Part shown: positions 33,698 through 42,373 of the stretch, one piece after another
Layout of the letters: every line of letters begins with the position of its first letter
Numbering within the stretch: the stretch's first letter is position 1
Source: CADEFF01 sp964569315
GTDB taxonomy: Bacteria; Pseudomonadota; Alphaproteobacteria; Dongiales; Dongiaceae
Reading direction: 5' to 3'
NCBI GenBank assembly: GCA_964569315.1
Contig: CAZMUZ010000005.1
Location: forward strand, 1-64,000
DNA: 64,000 nucleotides
The notes under the pieces: generated by a model
Databases searched by the model: none
What the model was told of the DNA's origin: nothing
The model's input: the letters and a program-made list of their open reading frames with translations, nothing else
Made by a program: the position numbers and the translations under genes

Positions 33698-34659
33698 GAA
33701 TCGAGCCCGTAGGCGCCCGCGCTCTTCACCGCCCGATGGAAGCGGAGCTTCCGCACATATTCGATCGGATCCTTCGGTTTCACGAAGGCGCCCGGCGGAT
33801 GGTTGAGCCGGTCATAGAGCCGGGTCAGCAGGAAGCGGAGCGCGCTGCCCCGGGCGAGCAGGGGAAGGGCTGCATATTCCGCCGGCGGCACGGGGCGCGT
33901 CTTCGCATAGGCCGCCAGCATCATCCGCGCCTTGGTGGTGTTGAAGGAGCCATCCGTCTCGAAGCACCAGGCATTGATGCAGACCGCCAGGTCGTAGGCG
34001 TAGAAATCGGTGCAGGCGAAATAGAAATCGATGATGCCGCTCAGCCGGTCGCCGAGGAAGAAGACGTTGTCCGGAAAGAGATCGGCATGGATGGTGCCGG
34101 ACGGCAGGCCCTGCGGCCAGCGCGCCTCGAGCTCGCCGAGATCGGCGGCCAGCTCTTCGGCGAGGCCGGGCATGACCTCATGCGCGCGCGCGCGGCAGGC
34201 CTCGAACAGACGGCGCCAGCCGGCAACCGCGAGATCGTTCGGCCGCTGCATGGGGAAACCCGCGCCGGCGAGATGCATCTCGGCGAGCGCCGTCCCGAGA
34301 AGCTGGCAGTGGCGCGCGGTCGGTCGGCGCGGCCACATGCCGTCGAGGAAGCTCACGATCGCGGCCGGCCTGTCGCAGAGCTCGCCCAGCGCATTGCCTT
34401 CGCGGTCGCGGATCGGCGTCGGGCAGGCGATGCCGCGCGCCGCCAGATGCTCCATGAGCCCGAGGAAGAAGGGCAGGTCCTCCCGCTTCACCCGCTTCTC
34501 GTAGAGCGTGAGGATGTAGCTCGCCGATCCGGTATGGAGCAGGAAGTTGCTGTTCTCCACCCCTTCCGCGATGCCCTTGCAGGACACCACCGGGCCGATC
34601 GCATAGCGCGCGACGAAGGCCTCGAGATCGCCGTCGGGAACTTCGGTGTAAACGGCCAT
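33694..34659 (-). CDS. thrB: Homoserine kinase (aminoglycoside-phosphotransferase fold)
   Basis: A 321-residue kinase phosphorylating homoserine for threonine synthesis, of the ThrB2 type that uses the APH fold rather than the GHMP fold. The catalytic loop is TIHADLFPDNVFFL and the metal site IIDFYFACTDFYAYDLA. The N-terminal glycine loop is GIAEGVENSNFLL. Its product is the substrate of the threonine synthase encoded at 24501. Downstream of ispH on the same strand with a 169-bp gap. Confidence 0.93.
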   Translation of the reverse strand: MAVYTEVPDGDLEAFVARYAIGPVVSCKGIAEGVENSNFLLHTGSASYILTLYEKRVKREDLPFFLGLMEHLAARGIACPTPIRDREGNALGELCDRPAAIVSFLDGMWPRRPTARHCQLLGTALAEMHLAGAGFPMQRPNDLAVAGWRRLFEACRARAHEVMPGLAEELAADLGELEARWPQGLPSGTIHADLFPDNVFFLGDRLSGIIDFYFACTDFYAYDLAVCINAWCFETDGSFNTTKARMMLAAYAKTRPVPPAEYAALPLLARGSALRFLLTRLYDRLNHPPGAFVKPKDPIEYVRKLRFHRAVKSAGAYGLDS

Positions 34660-34828
34660 GGCAAATCGGCGGATGGGACGGAAGCGGGGGCGGGACGATC
34701 AGGGAAGCGGCATCGGGGCGGCGCGCCGGTATGGAACGACTCGAAGCCCGATGCGGCGCCTAGGGTCGGGGCGGGGCGGGCTCCCGTCAAGCGGTCCCGC
34801 CACCCGGCGACCCGCCCGGCGGCGGCGC

Positions 34829-35785
34829 TCAGACGGCGAGCGCGCGCGGCAGCTTGAAATGGGTGGTTTCCTTGGTGACGGTCACTTCCTCGATCGCCAC
34901 CGCGTAGCTGCGCTCGAGCGCCTCGATCAGCTCCTGCACCAGCTCCTCGGGCGTCGAGGCGCCGGCAGTGATGCCGAGCCGCTCGACGCCGTCGAGCAGG
35001 CCGAGATCCAGCTCCGCGGCGCGCGACAGGAGGAAAGCGGCGCCGGCGCCATGGGCGAGCGCCACTTCGACGAGGCGCCGCGCGTTGGAGGAATTGGGCG
35101 AGCCCAGCACGATGACCAGGTCGGCGCTGGGCGCGATCGCCTTCACCGCCTGCTGCCGGTTGGTGGTGGCGTAGCAGATGTCGTCGGTCTTCGGGCCGTT
35201 CAGCATCGGGAAGCGCTTGCGCAGCACCTGGATGACGCCCGCGGCCTCGTCGACGGACAGGGTCGTCTGGGTCGTATAGGCGAGCTTCGCCGCGTCCGGC
35301 ACCTCGATCGCCTGCGCGTCCTCGACCGTCTCGACGAGGGTGATCGCGCCGGGCGGGAGCTGGCCCATGGTGCCGACCACCTCGGGATGGCCGCGATGGC
35401 CGATCAGCAACACATGGCGGCCCTGGGTGTGATGGCGCGAGGCCTCGTGATGCACCTTGCTGACGAGCGGGCAGGTGGCGTCGAGATAGAGCAGCTTCCG
35501 CCGGCTCGCCTCCGCGACCACCGCCTTCGCGACGCCATGCGCCGAGAACACCACCGGTGCATCGGCCGGAACGTTGTCCAGCTCCTCGACGAACACGGCG
35601 CCCATCGCTTCGAGCCGCTCGACCACGAAGCGGTTATGGACGATCTCGTGCCGCACATAGACCGGCGCGCCGTAATTCTCGAGCGCGCGCTCCACGATCG
35701 CGATGGCGCGCTCGACGCCGGCGCAGAATCCGCGCGGCGAAGCCAGGAGAACGGTCAAGCGGCGCGGCGCGGTGGCCTCAATCAT
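34829..35785 (-). CDS. ispH: 4-hydroxy-3-methylbut-2-enyl diphosphate reductase
   Basis: A 318-residue iron-sulfur enzyme, the last step of the MEP pathway giving IPP and DMAPP. The three cluster cysteines are in PRGFCAGVERAI, DATCPLVSKVH and DDICYATTNRQ. VGSPNSSNARRL-type and substrate histidine motifs (VRHEIVHN) are present. It supplies isoprenoid precursors for the UbiA and CtaB substrates and for hopanoids, which HpnR would modify. It is divergent from the CDGSH gene. Confidence 0.95.
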   Translation of the reverse strand: MIEATAPRRLTVLLASPRGFCAGVERAIAIVERALENYGAPVYVRHEIVHNRFVVERLEAMGAVFVEELDNVPADAPVVFSAHGVAKAVVAEASRRKLLYLDATCPLVSKVHHEASRHHTQGRHVLLIGHRGHPEVVGTMGQLPPGAITLVETVEDAQAIEVPDAAKLAYTTQTTLSVDEAAGVIQVLRKRFPMLNGPKTDDICYATTNRQQAVKAIAPSADLVIVLGSPNSSNARRLVEVALAHGAGAAFLLSRAAELDLGLLDGVERLGITAGASTPEELVQELIEALERSYAVAIEEVTVTKETTHFKLPRALAV

Positions 35786-35905
35786 CGTCGATCCTTCGAT
35801 GGCAGGCCCCGGGCCTTGTGCATCCGGAGGGCGTTCACTAAAGTCCGCTTCCAGCCGAACGCCGCGGCAAAACTAGTCCTGCAACGCGCGCGAGGGAAGG
35901 GAAAG

Positions 35906-36145
35906 ATGGCCGAACCGATTGTCGCACAGAAATCGCCCTATCCGGTCGAGCTGGAAGCCGGAAAGACCTATTTCTGGTGCGCCTGCGGCCGGAGCCGGAA
36001 GCAGCCTTTCTGCGACGGTTCGCACAAGGATACCGGCATCTCCCCTCTGGCCTACAGCGCCGCCGAGGCGAAAAAAGTCTGGTTCTGCGGCTGCAAGTCG
36101 ACGAAAAAGAGCCCCCTTTGCGACGGTTCGCATAATGCGCTTTAG
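35906..36145 (+). CDS. Double CDGSH iron-sulfur protein
   Basis: A 79-residue protein with two CDGSH-type [2Fe-2S] sites: CACGRSRKQPFCDGSHKD and, after a short linker, CGCKSTKKSPLCDGSH. Each gives the 3-Cys-1-His ligand set of the mitoNEET family. Two motifs in one chain are typical of the bacterial MitoNEET-related class. The function is probably redox or cluster transfer but is unproven. The 3' end overlaps the next lipoprotein gene by 11 bp. Confidence 0.9.
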   Translation: MAEPIVAQKSPYPVELEAGKTYFWCACGRSRKQPFCDGSHKDTGISPLAYSAAEAKKVWFCGCKSTKKSPLCDGSHNAL

Positions 36146-36746
36146 ACCTCCGGCGGCGGTTGCATCTCTGGTCGCCGCCGCAACCCTCCTCGCGGCCTGC
36201 GATTTCACCTTCGGCGACAACGATCCGATCGGCCCGCCGCCGCCCTGCCCGCGCATCGTGAAGGTCGGCGACGCCGCGACGCTGACCCGCTTCCAGGGCG
36301 CCGGCCGCGACGTGAAGGACGTCGCCTTCCAGGCGCAGGTCGGCGAGGTCGCCTCCGCCTGCAGCTACGTCACCGTGGATACGAGCACCAGCATCAACAC
36401 GACGATGCGCGTGCAGCTCGTCGCGTCGCGCGGGCCGGCGCTGACGCAGGACGAGGCGAAGTTCGAATATTGGGTGGCGGTCGCGCGGATCGGCGGCGAG
36501 ATCCTGACCCGCGACAGCTTCGACGTCGAGGTCGATCTCTCCGGCAACATCACCCGCGCGCAGTCGGTGGACGAGCTGGAACCGAGCATCCCGCTGCGGT
36601 CGGGCGAGGCCGGCGACAACTACGTCATTTACGTGGGTCTGGTGCTGTCGCCGGAAGAGGTCCGCTACAATCGCGGCGAGGCCGGCACGGCGCTTCCCGA
36701 CACGTCCCTCGATTCGGACATAACATCCGACGCGCCGGCGCCCTAG
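36135..36746 (+). CDS. Putative lipoprotein of unknown function
   Basis: A 203-residue protein with a lipoprotein signal: basic start MRFRPP, hydrophobic core AAVASLVAAATLL and lipobox LAAC. After the cysteine comes a beta-rich domain (DVAFQAQVGEVASACSYVTV, EYWVAVARIGGEIL) and an Asp/Ala-rich tail. I cannot name the family, though similar proteins accompany alphaproteobacterial genes without assigned roles. The second cysteine, in ASACSY, is the only other one near the domain core. It overlaps the CDGSH gene, so co-translation is likely. Confidence 0.78.
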   Translation: MRFRPPAAVASLVAAATLLAACDFTFGDNDPIGPPPPCPRIVKVGDAATLTRFQGAGRDVKDVAFQAQVGEVASACSYVTVDTSTSINTTMRVQLVASRGPALTQDEAKFEYWVAVARIGGEILTRDSFDVEVDLSGNITRAQSVDELEPSIPLRSGEAGDNYVIYVGLVLSPEEVRYNRGEAGTALPDTSLDSDITSDAPAP

Positions 36747-36821
36747 AGGCCGCTCCGGACCCGTCCAGAACTCGCTTGACCCTCGCGTCAAGGGAGAGGA
36801 CAGTGGCGCCCAGTTCGCCCG

Positions 36822-37013
36822 TATTTCCTGCGGGAGAGACCGACCGCCTTCGGCACAGAGATCGCCGCGGCCGGCCGGCGCCGAAGGAGCAACCGCCCCG
36901 GAAACTCTCAGGCAAAAGGACCGCAGGAAGAAGGGCACTCTGGAAAGCAGGCGGCTCCGGTCCGTGGTTCATGGGATCGTAATCGCCTCACCGAAGAGGT
37001 AGATCGGCGCGTT
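36822..37013 (+). ncRNA. Glycine riboswitch (gcvT motif), one full aptamer plus partner element
   Basis: The aptamer core is clear. P1 pairs TTTCCTGCGG (36823-36832) with CCGCAGGAA (36921-36929). Conserved words are CGGGAGAGAC at 36831, CGCCGAAGGAGCAA at 36879, and AAACTCTCAGGCAAAAGGAC at 36902. A downstream element with ACTCTGGAAAG (36937) and CACCGAAGAGG (36989) looks like the degenerate ghost or second aptamer of singlet glycine riboswitches. The gcvT start is about 110 bp beyond. It should activate the cleavage operon when glycine is high. Confidence 0.88.
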
Positions 37014-37120
37014 CGCGGCGCTCGCCGCAGGCCGACAAATCTTTCAGGTCCGAAGACAGAGGGGGCATTCGGCCGTACCGGCGCGGTATGGCCAGGCCCT
37101 TGGTTGTCGGAGGACGTTCG

Positions 37121-38230
37121 ATGGAAAATTCGGCGGATTTGAAGCGCACGCCGCTGCACGCGCTGCATCGCGAGCTCGGCGGCAAGATGGTGCCCTTCGC
37201 CGGTTACGAGATGCCGGTGCAGTATCCGGCCGGCATCCTCGCCGAGCATCAGCATACCCGCAAGGCCGCGGGCCTCTTCGACGTGTCCCACATGGGCCAG
37301 ATGCGGCTCTCGGGCGGCGATACCGTGGCCGCGCTCGAGCGGCTGGTGCCGGGCGACATCGCGGGCCTCGCGCCGATGCGCCAGCGCTATACGCAGTTCA
37401 CCGACGACGACGCCGGCATCCTCGACGACCTGATGGTCGTCAATGGCGGCGACCATCTGGCGCTGGTGGTGAACGCCGCCTGCAAGGATCAGGATGCCGA
37501 GCATCTGCGGACCTACCTGCCGCCGGAGGTGAAGCTCGAGCGGTTCGAGGATCGCGGCCTCCTGGCGCTGCAAGGCCCGGCCGCCGCCGCCGTCCTCGCG
37601 AAGCTCGCGCCCGAAGTCGCGGCGATGAAGTTCATGAGCGTCGCCAATGCGACGCTCGCCGGCATCCCCTGCACGCTCACCCGCTCCGGCTATACCGGCG
37701 AGGACGGCTACGAGATCTCGGTGCCGGGCGATGCGGCGGAGAAGCTCGCGCGCCGGCTGCTGGAAGATCCCGCGGTGAAACCGATCGGTCTCGGCGCCCG
37801 CGATTCGTTGCGGCTCGAGGCGGGGCTCTGCCTCTATGGCCACGATATCGACCGCAGCACGACGCCGGTCGAGGCCGACCTCGTCTGGAGCATCGGCAAG
37901 CGTCGGCGGGAGCAGGGCCGCTTTCCGGGCGCCGCCAAGATCGTCGAGCAGGTCGCGAACGGCCCTGCGCGCAAGCGCGTCGGCATTCTGCCGGCCGGCC
38001 GCGCGCCGATCCGCGAGGGAACCGAGCTGCAGGATGCGAGCGGCCGCCAGATCGGCAAGATCACCAGCGGCGGCTTCGGCCCGAGCTTCGGCGGCCCGAT
38101 CGCCATGGGCTATGTCGAGATAGCGCAGGCAGCGCCCGGCACGGCCCTGTCCGCCATCCTTCGCGGCACGCCGCAGCCGGTCAAGGTCGCGCCGCTTCCC
38201 TTCGTCAAAACCAACTACCATCGCGGTTGA
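37121..38230 (+). CDS. gcvT: Glycine cleavage system T protein
   Basis: A 369-residue aminomethyltransferase that transfers the methylene of the lipoyl-bound intermediate to tetrahydrofolate and releases ammonia. Signatures are LHALHRELGGKMVPFAGYEM, GLFDVSHMGQMR, TRSGYTGEDGYEI and GLGARDSLRLEAGLCLYGHD. The ATG at 37121 is preferred because GGAGGA lies just upstream; an in-frame ATG at 37088 would add 11 residues. It is the first gene of the gcvT-gcvH-gcvPA-gcvPB operon under the glycine riboswitch. Confidence 0.95.
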   Translation: MENSADLKRTPLHALHRELGGKMVPFAGYEMPVQYPAGILAEHQHTRKAAGLFDVSHMGQMRLSGGDTVAALERLVPGDIAGLAPMRQRYTQFTDDDAGILDDLMVVNGGDHLALVVNAACKDQDAEHLRTYLPPEVKLERFEDRGLLALQGPAAAAVLAKLAPEVAAMKFMSVANATLAGIPCTLTRSGYTGEDGYEISVPGDAAEKLARRLLEDPAVKPIGLGARDSLRLEAGLCLYGHDIDRSTTPVEADLVWSIGKRRREQGRFPGAAKIVEQVANGPARKRVGILPAGRAPIREGTELQDASGRQIGKITSGGFGPSFGGPIAMGYVEIAQAAPGTALSAILRGTPQPVKVAPLPFVKTNYHRG

Positions 38231-38246
38231 GAGGAACGCCAAAACG

Positions 38247-38624
38247 ATGAGCAACGTTCGCTATACGGAAGATCACGAGTGGATCCGCCTCGAGGGCGAC
38301 ACCGCCGTCGTCGGCATCAGCCAGTACGCCCAGGAACAGCTCGGCGACGTCGTCTATGTCGAGCTGCCCGAAGTCGGCCGCAAGGTCGAGAAGGGCAAGG
38401 AGATGGCGGTCGTCGAATCGGTGAAGGCCGCGAGCGAGGTCTATGCGCCGATCTCGGGCGAGGTGGTCGCGGCCAACGCGGCCCTCACCGCCGAGCCCGC
38501 CAAGGTCAATGCCGATCCGATGGGCGACGGCTGGTTCGTCAAGCTGAAGATCGCGAACCGGGCCGAGCTCGAGAAGCTCATGGACGAAGGCGCCTACAAG
38601 AAGTTCGTGGAAGGGCTGCACTGA
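38247..38624 (+). CDS. gcvH: Glycine cleavage system H protein
   Basis: A 125-residue lipoyl carrier shuttling the aminomethyl group between the P, T and L proteins. The lipoylated lysine is K60 in VESVKAASEVYAP. The N-terminal YTEDHEWIRLEGD and the C-terminal GDGWFVKLKI are standard. The stop codon overlaps the gcvPA start (TGATG). Confidence 0.96.
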   Translation: MSNVRYTEDHEWIRLEGDTAVVGISQYAQEQLGDVVYVELPEVGRKVEKGKEMAVVESVKAASEVYAPISGEVVAANAALTAEPAKVNADPMGDGWFVKLKIANRAELEKLMDEGAYKKFVEGLH

Positions 38625-39970
38625 TGCGCTATCTGCCGCTGACGCCGGACGACCGGCGGTCGATGCTGGCGAAGATCGGGGTCGCCTCGATCGACGATCT
38701 CTACGAGGACGTGCCGGCGCGCGCGCGGCGCAAGGGCACGGTCGATCTGCCGTCGCATCAGGGCGAGCTCGAGGTTGAGCGCGCGATCTCGGCGCTGGCA
38801 CGGCAGAACCTGGGCACCGGCGCGGCGCCGTCCTTCCTCGGCGCCGGCGCCTACCGCCATCACGTGCCGGCGTCGGTCGATCACCTGATCCAGCGCGGCG
38901 AGTTCCTCACCTCCTATACGCCGTACCAGCCCGAGGTGACGCAGGGCACGCTGCAATATCTCTTCGAGTTCCAGACGCAAGTCGCGCTGCTGACCGGCAT
39001 GGATGTGGCGAACGCCTCGATGTATGACGGCGCCACCTCGGTCGCCGAGGCGGTGATGATGGCGAACCGGGTCACGCGACGGGACCGCGCCGTGCTCTCG
39101 GGCGGACTCCATCCGCATTATGCCGAGATCACCGCGACCCACGCGCGTTTCCTCGGCTTCGATCTCGCGCGCCAGGCCCCGGATCCGACGGGCGTCGAGG
39201 ACCTGATCCCGGCGATCGACGCCGGCACCTCCTGCGTCGTGGTGCAGTATCCGAGCTTCTTCGGCCATATCCGCGACCTTCGGCCGCTGGCCGAGGCCTG
39301 CCGCAAGGCGGGCGCGCTCCTCATCGTCGCCATCGGCGAGATCGTGGCGATGGGCGCGCTCGAGTCGCCGGGCGCGATGGGTGCCGATATCGTGACCGCC
39401 GAGGGGCAGTCGCTCGGCAATTCGCTCGGCTTCGGCGGGCCCTATGTCGGGCTCTTCGCGACGCGCGACAAATATGTGCGCCAGATGCCGGGCCGCCTCG
39501 TCGGCGAAACCAGGGATGCGGACGGACGGCGCGGCTGGGTGCTGACGCTCTCGACGCGCGAACAGCATATCCGGCGCGAGAAGGCCACCAGCAACATCTG
39601 CACCAACTCGGGCCTCTGCGCGCTCGCCTTCACCATCCATCTGACGCTTCTGGGCGAAGCGGGATTCGCGCGGCTCGCGGCGCTCAACCATGCCGCGGCC
39701 GGGAAGCTTGCGGAGCGGCTCGGCGGCATCGGCGGGCTCGAGATCCTGAACAAGAGCTTCTTCAACGAGTTCACGGTGCGGCTGAAGACGCCGGCAGCGC
39801 CGGTGGTCGAGGCGCTCGCGAAGCGCGGCATCCTCGGGGGCGTGCCGGTTTCGCGGTTCTTCCCGAAGGAGAAGTCGCTGGAATCGCTGCTGCTGCTCTG
39901 CGCGACCGAGACCAACACCGACGACGACATGGCCGCGCTCGCGGGCGCGCTCAAGGAGCTGCTGAAATGA
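38624..39970 (+). CDS. gcvPA: Glycine dehydrogenase (decarboxylating) subunit 1
   Basis: A 448-residue alpha subunit of the split P protein that decarboxylates glycine. Recognisable stretches are GAGAYRHHVPASVDHLIQRG, TSYTPYQPEVTQGTLQYLFEF, ASMYDGATSVAEA and GGPYVGLFATRD. Many Gram-negatives fuse both halves into one GcvP, but here they are separate. The ATG at 38624 overlaps the gcvH stop by one base. Confidence 0.95.
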   Translation: MRYLPLTPDDRRSMLAKIGVASIDDLYEDVPARARRKGTVDLPSHQGELEVERAISALARQNLGTGAAPSFLGAGAYRHHVPASVDHLIQRGEFLTSYTPYQPEVTQGTLQYLFEFQTQVALLTGMDVANASMYDGATSVAEAVMMANRVTRRDRAVLSGGLHPHYAEITATHARFLGFDLARQAPDPTGVEDLIPAIDAGTSCVVVQYPSFFGHIRDLRPLAEACRKAGALLIVAIGEIVAMGALESPGAMGADIVTAEGQSLGNSLGFGGPYVGLFATRDKYVRQMPGRLVGETRDADGRRGWVLTLSTREQHIRREKATSNICTNSGLCALAFTIHLTLLGEAGFARLAALNHAAAGKLAERLGGIGGLEILNKSFFNEFTVRLKTPAAPVVEALAKRGILGGVPVSRFFPKEKSLESLLLLCATETNTDDDMAALAGALKELLK

Positions 39971-41487
39971 GCAATCTCGATCCCATTACCGGCACCTTCA
40001 GCGGCAATCGCGGCCTGCAGATCGAGGAGGCGCTGATCTTCGAGCAGGGGCAGGAGGGCCGGACCGGCGTCGACCTCCCGGCGCCGCCGAAGGGCGCCGA
40101 TCGTCTGGGCGGCATGGCGCGCAAGGGCGCCATCGGCCTGCCGGGCCTCTCGGAGCCGCAGGTGGTGCGCCACTACACCCGCCTCAGCCAGAAGAACTAC
40201 GCCATCGACAGCGGGCTCTATCCGCTCGGCTCCTGCACGATGAAGCACAATCCGCGCCTCAACGAGAAGATGGTGCGGCTGCCGGGGCTCGCCGATCTCC
40301 ATCCGCTGCAGCCGCTCTCGACGGTGCAGGGTGCGCTCGCCCTCATCGACCAGGTGGCGCATTGGCTGAAGACGCTCACCGGCATGCCGGCCGTCGCCAT
40401 GTCGCCCGGCGCCGGCGCCCATGGCGAGCTCTGCGGCATCATGGCGATCCGCGCCGCGCTCGAGCATCGCGGCGAGACGCGCAAGCGCATCCTGGTGCCG
40501 GAATCGGCCCATGGCACCAATCCGGCGACGGCGGCGGCCTGCGGCTACGAGGTCGATTCCATCCCGGCCAATGCCAAGGGCCGCGTCGATCTCGAGGCCT
40601 TCCGCGCGAAGCTCGGGCCCGACGTCGCCGGCATCATGATCACCAACCCGAACACCTGCGGCCTGTTCGAGCCGGACATCGTCGAGATCGCCGAGGCGAT
40701 CCACGGGGTCGGCGGCTATTTCTACTGCGACGGCGCCAATTTCAACGCGATCGTCGGCCGCGTGCGGCCGGGCGATCTCGGCATCGACTGCATGCATATC
40801 AACCTGCACAAGACCTTCTCCACGCCGCATGGCGGCGGCGGTCCCGGCGCGGGGCCGGTGGTGCTGTCGGAGGCGCTCGCGCCCTTTGCGCCGCTGCCCT
40901 ATGTCGTGCATGGCAAGGACGGCTTCGATCTCGTCGAGCATGACGAGAAGGGCAGCGCCTTCGGCCGGCTCAAGGGGTTCCACGGCCAGATGGGCATGTT
41001 CGTGCGCGCGCTCGCCTACATGATGAGCCACGGCTCGGACGGGCTCAGGCAGGTGGCCGAGGACGCCGTGCTCAATGCGAACTACGTCCTAGCCAGCCTC
41101 AAGGACGTCATGTCGCCGGCCTTCGAAGGTACCTGCATGCACGAGGCGCTCTTCGACGACGCCTTCCTCAAGGACACCGGCGTCACCACGCTCGATTTCG
41201 CGAAGGCGATGATCGACGAGGGCTATCATCCGATGACGATGTATTTCCCTCTCGTGGTCCATGGCGCCCTGCTCGTGGAGCCGACCGAGACCGAGAGCAA
41301 GGATTCGCTCGACCTCTTCATCGCGGTCATGCGCGGTCTTGCCGGGCGGGCGAAGGCGGGCGAGGCGCAGCATTTCCAGGACGCGCCGAAGCTGACGCCC
41401 CGGCGGCGGCTTGACGAAACCGCGGCGGCGCGCTCGCCGGTGCTGCGCTGGAAGCCGCCGGTCGAGACGAAGCAGGCGGCGGAGTAG
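39967..41487 (+). CDS. gcvPB: Glycine dehydrogenase (decarboxylating) subunit 2
   Basis: A 506-residue PLP-containing beta subunit of the split P protein. The PLP lysine is K282 in HINLHKTFSTPHGGGGPG. YPLGSCTMKHNPRLNEK and MTNPNTCGLFE-like motifs support the call. It overlaps gcvPA by 4 bp (ATGA) and closes the glycine cleavage operon. The Lys/Arg-rich C-terminal tail (PKLTPRRRLDE) is typical of alphaproteobacterial members. Convergent with the TetR gene. Confidence 0.95.
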   Translation: MSNLDPITGTFSGNRGLQIEEALIFEQGQEGRTGVDLPAPPKGADRLGGMARKGAIGLPGLSEPQVVRHYTRLSQKNYAIDSGLYPLGSCTMKHNPRLNEKMVRLPGLADLHPLQPLSTVQGALALIDQVAHWLKTLTGMPAVAMSPGAGAHGELCGIMAIRAALEHRGETRKRILVPESAHGTNPATAAACGYEVDSIPANAKGRVDLEAFRAKLGPDVAGIMITNPNTCGLFEPDIVEIAEAIHGVGGYFYCDGANFNAIVGRVRPGDLGIDCMHINLHKTFSTPHGGGGPGAGPVVLSEALAPFAPLPYVVHGKDGFDLVEHDEKGSAFGRLKGFHGQMGMFVRALAYMMSHGSDGLRQVAEDAVLNANYVLASLKDVMSPAFEGTCMHEALFDDAFLKDTGVTTLDFAKAMIDEGYHPMTMYFPLVVHGALLVEPTETESKDSLDLFIAVMRGLAGRAKAGEAQHFQDAPKLTPRRRLDETAAARSPVLRWKPPVETKQAAE

Positions 41488-41536
41488 GGCTGGGGCGACG
41501 CAGGCCGGGGCGGTCGCCCGTGCGGGCGGCGGCCGC

Positions 41537-42154
41537 TCAGTTCGTGCGGCGGAACAAGAGCTCGAGATACTGCCGGAAGAGCCGCGACTGGCGTTGCACC
41601 AGCTCGCGGTCCCGATAGGCGTTCGCCATGATCAACGCGCCTTCGATGATGACGACGATCATCTCGGCAAGCTCTGCGGCGGTGACCGGCTGGACCGGCG
41701 GCCGGTCGGCGATCAGGGCGTCGAACTTCCGTTCGTAGAGGCCCTGCCAGCGCCGCAGCTCCCGCTCGATGAAGCGCTCCATCTCCGGGCCGAACTTCCC
41801 GATTTCATGCATGTAGGCGGCGAAGACGCAGCCGGTATGCGGCGTCGGCAACGCGTCGAGGAATTCCTCGAACAGCCTGAGAAAGATCAGGGTGCGCTCG
41901 AGCGGGTCATCGGAGAGCCGGTCGGCGCGCGCCGACCATTCGTCGAACATCGCGCTTTCCTGTGCGACGAACCGCTCGATGATGGCGCGGCCGAGATCCG
42001 CCTTGCCCGGAAAATGATGAAAGAAGGCACCCTTGGTGAGGCCGGTCGCTGCCAGCACGTCGTCGAGCGAGGTGCCCGCGAAGCCCTGCTTCAAGGTCAG
42101 GGCCTCCGCCGCCATCAGGATCCGTTCGCGCGTCTGCTCGCCCTTGGTCGCCAT
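41537..42154 (-). CDS. TetR/AcrR-family transcriptional repressor
   Basis: A 205-residue repressor. The N-terminal helix-turn-helix is GTSLDDVLAATGLTKGAFFHHF (about residues 28-49, key turn at GLTKGAFF), followed by a helical ligand-binding domain with a single buried cysteine region TGCVFAAYMHE. It is divergent from osmC. AGAC/GTCT-type inverted repeats lie in front of both genes, so it probably represses osmC and itself. The spacing of these sites resembles the NemR-type electrophile-sensing regulators. Confidence 0.9.
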   Translation of the reverse strand: MATKGEQTRERILMAAEALTLKQGFAGTSLDDVLAATGLTKGAFFHHFPGKADLGRAIIERFVAQESAMFDEWSARADRLSDDPLERTLIFLRLFEEFLDALPTPHTGCVFAAYMHEIGKFGPEMERFIERELRRWQGLYERKFDALIADRPPVQPVTAAELAEMIVVIIEGALIMANAYRDRELVQRQSRLFRQYLELLFRRTN

Positions 42155-42169
42155 ATCTCACCCGAAAAG

Positions 42170-42188
42170 AGACTATCCGGTATAATCT
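42170..42188. promoter_or_regulatory. Operator-like inverted repeat in front of tetR
   Basis: AGACTAT (42170-42176) and ATAATCT (42182-42188) form an imperfect inverted repeat 15 bp upstream of the tetR start codon. It shares the AGACTAT half-site with the operator at 42276. Autoregulation is inferred. Confidence 0.4.
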
Positions 42189-42272
42189 AGGCGGTCCAAC
42201 ATCGGCTGGCTAGCCATAATTGTATCATTATAAATCAATAAGTTAATAGAAACGCGCGTTCAATCATTCCAA

Positions 42273-42301
42273 TTGACAGACTATATGGTCTGTTTTATTT
42301 A
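42273..42301 (+). promoter_or_regulatory. osmC promoter overlapped by operator 1
   Basis: A consensus -35 TTGACA (42273-42278), a 17-bp spacer and a -10 TATTTA (42296-42301) make the best promoter visible in the window. The perfect-arm palindrome ACAGAC-N6-GTCTGT (42276-42293) sits across the -35 and spacer, exactly where a TetR dimer would block RNA polymerase. Confidence 0.6.
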
Positions 42302-42309
42302 CCAGAACA

Positions 42310-42326
42310 GACCATAAGGTATGGTC
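42310..42326 (+). promoter_or_regulatory. Operator 2 near the osmC transcription start
   Basis: GACCATA (42310-42316), 3 bp and TATGGTC (42320-42326) form a perfect inverted repeat just downstream of the predicted transcription start. It shares the GACYATA word with operator 1. It could bind a second TetR dimer. Confidence 0.5.
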
Positions 42327-42373
42327 CGCGGTTGCCGGAAGCGGGGCCGCGTTCACGCGACATGGGGATATCG

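Noticed and set aside
41493..41519. Terminator between gcvPB and the TetR gene
   Set aside because: The GGGCGAC/GTCGCCC stem has only seven base pairs, a 13-base loop and no T-run, which is too weak to annotate.
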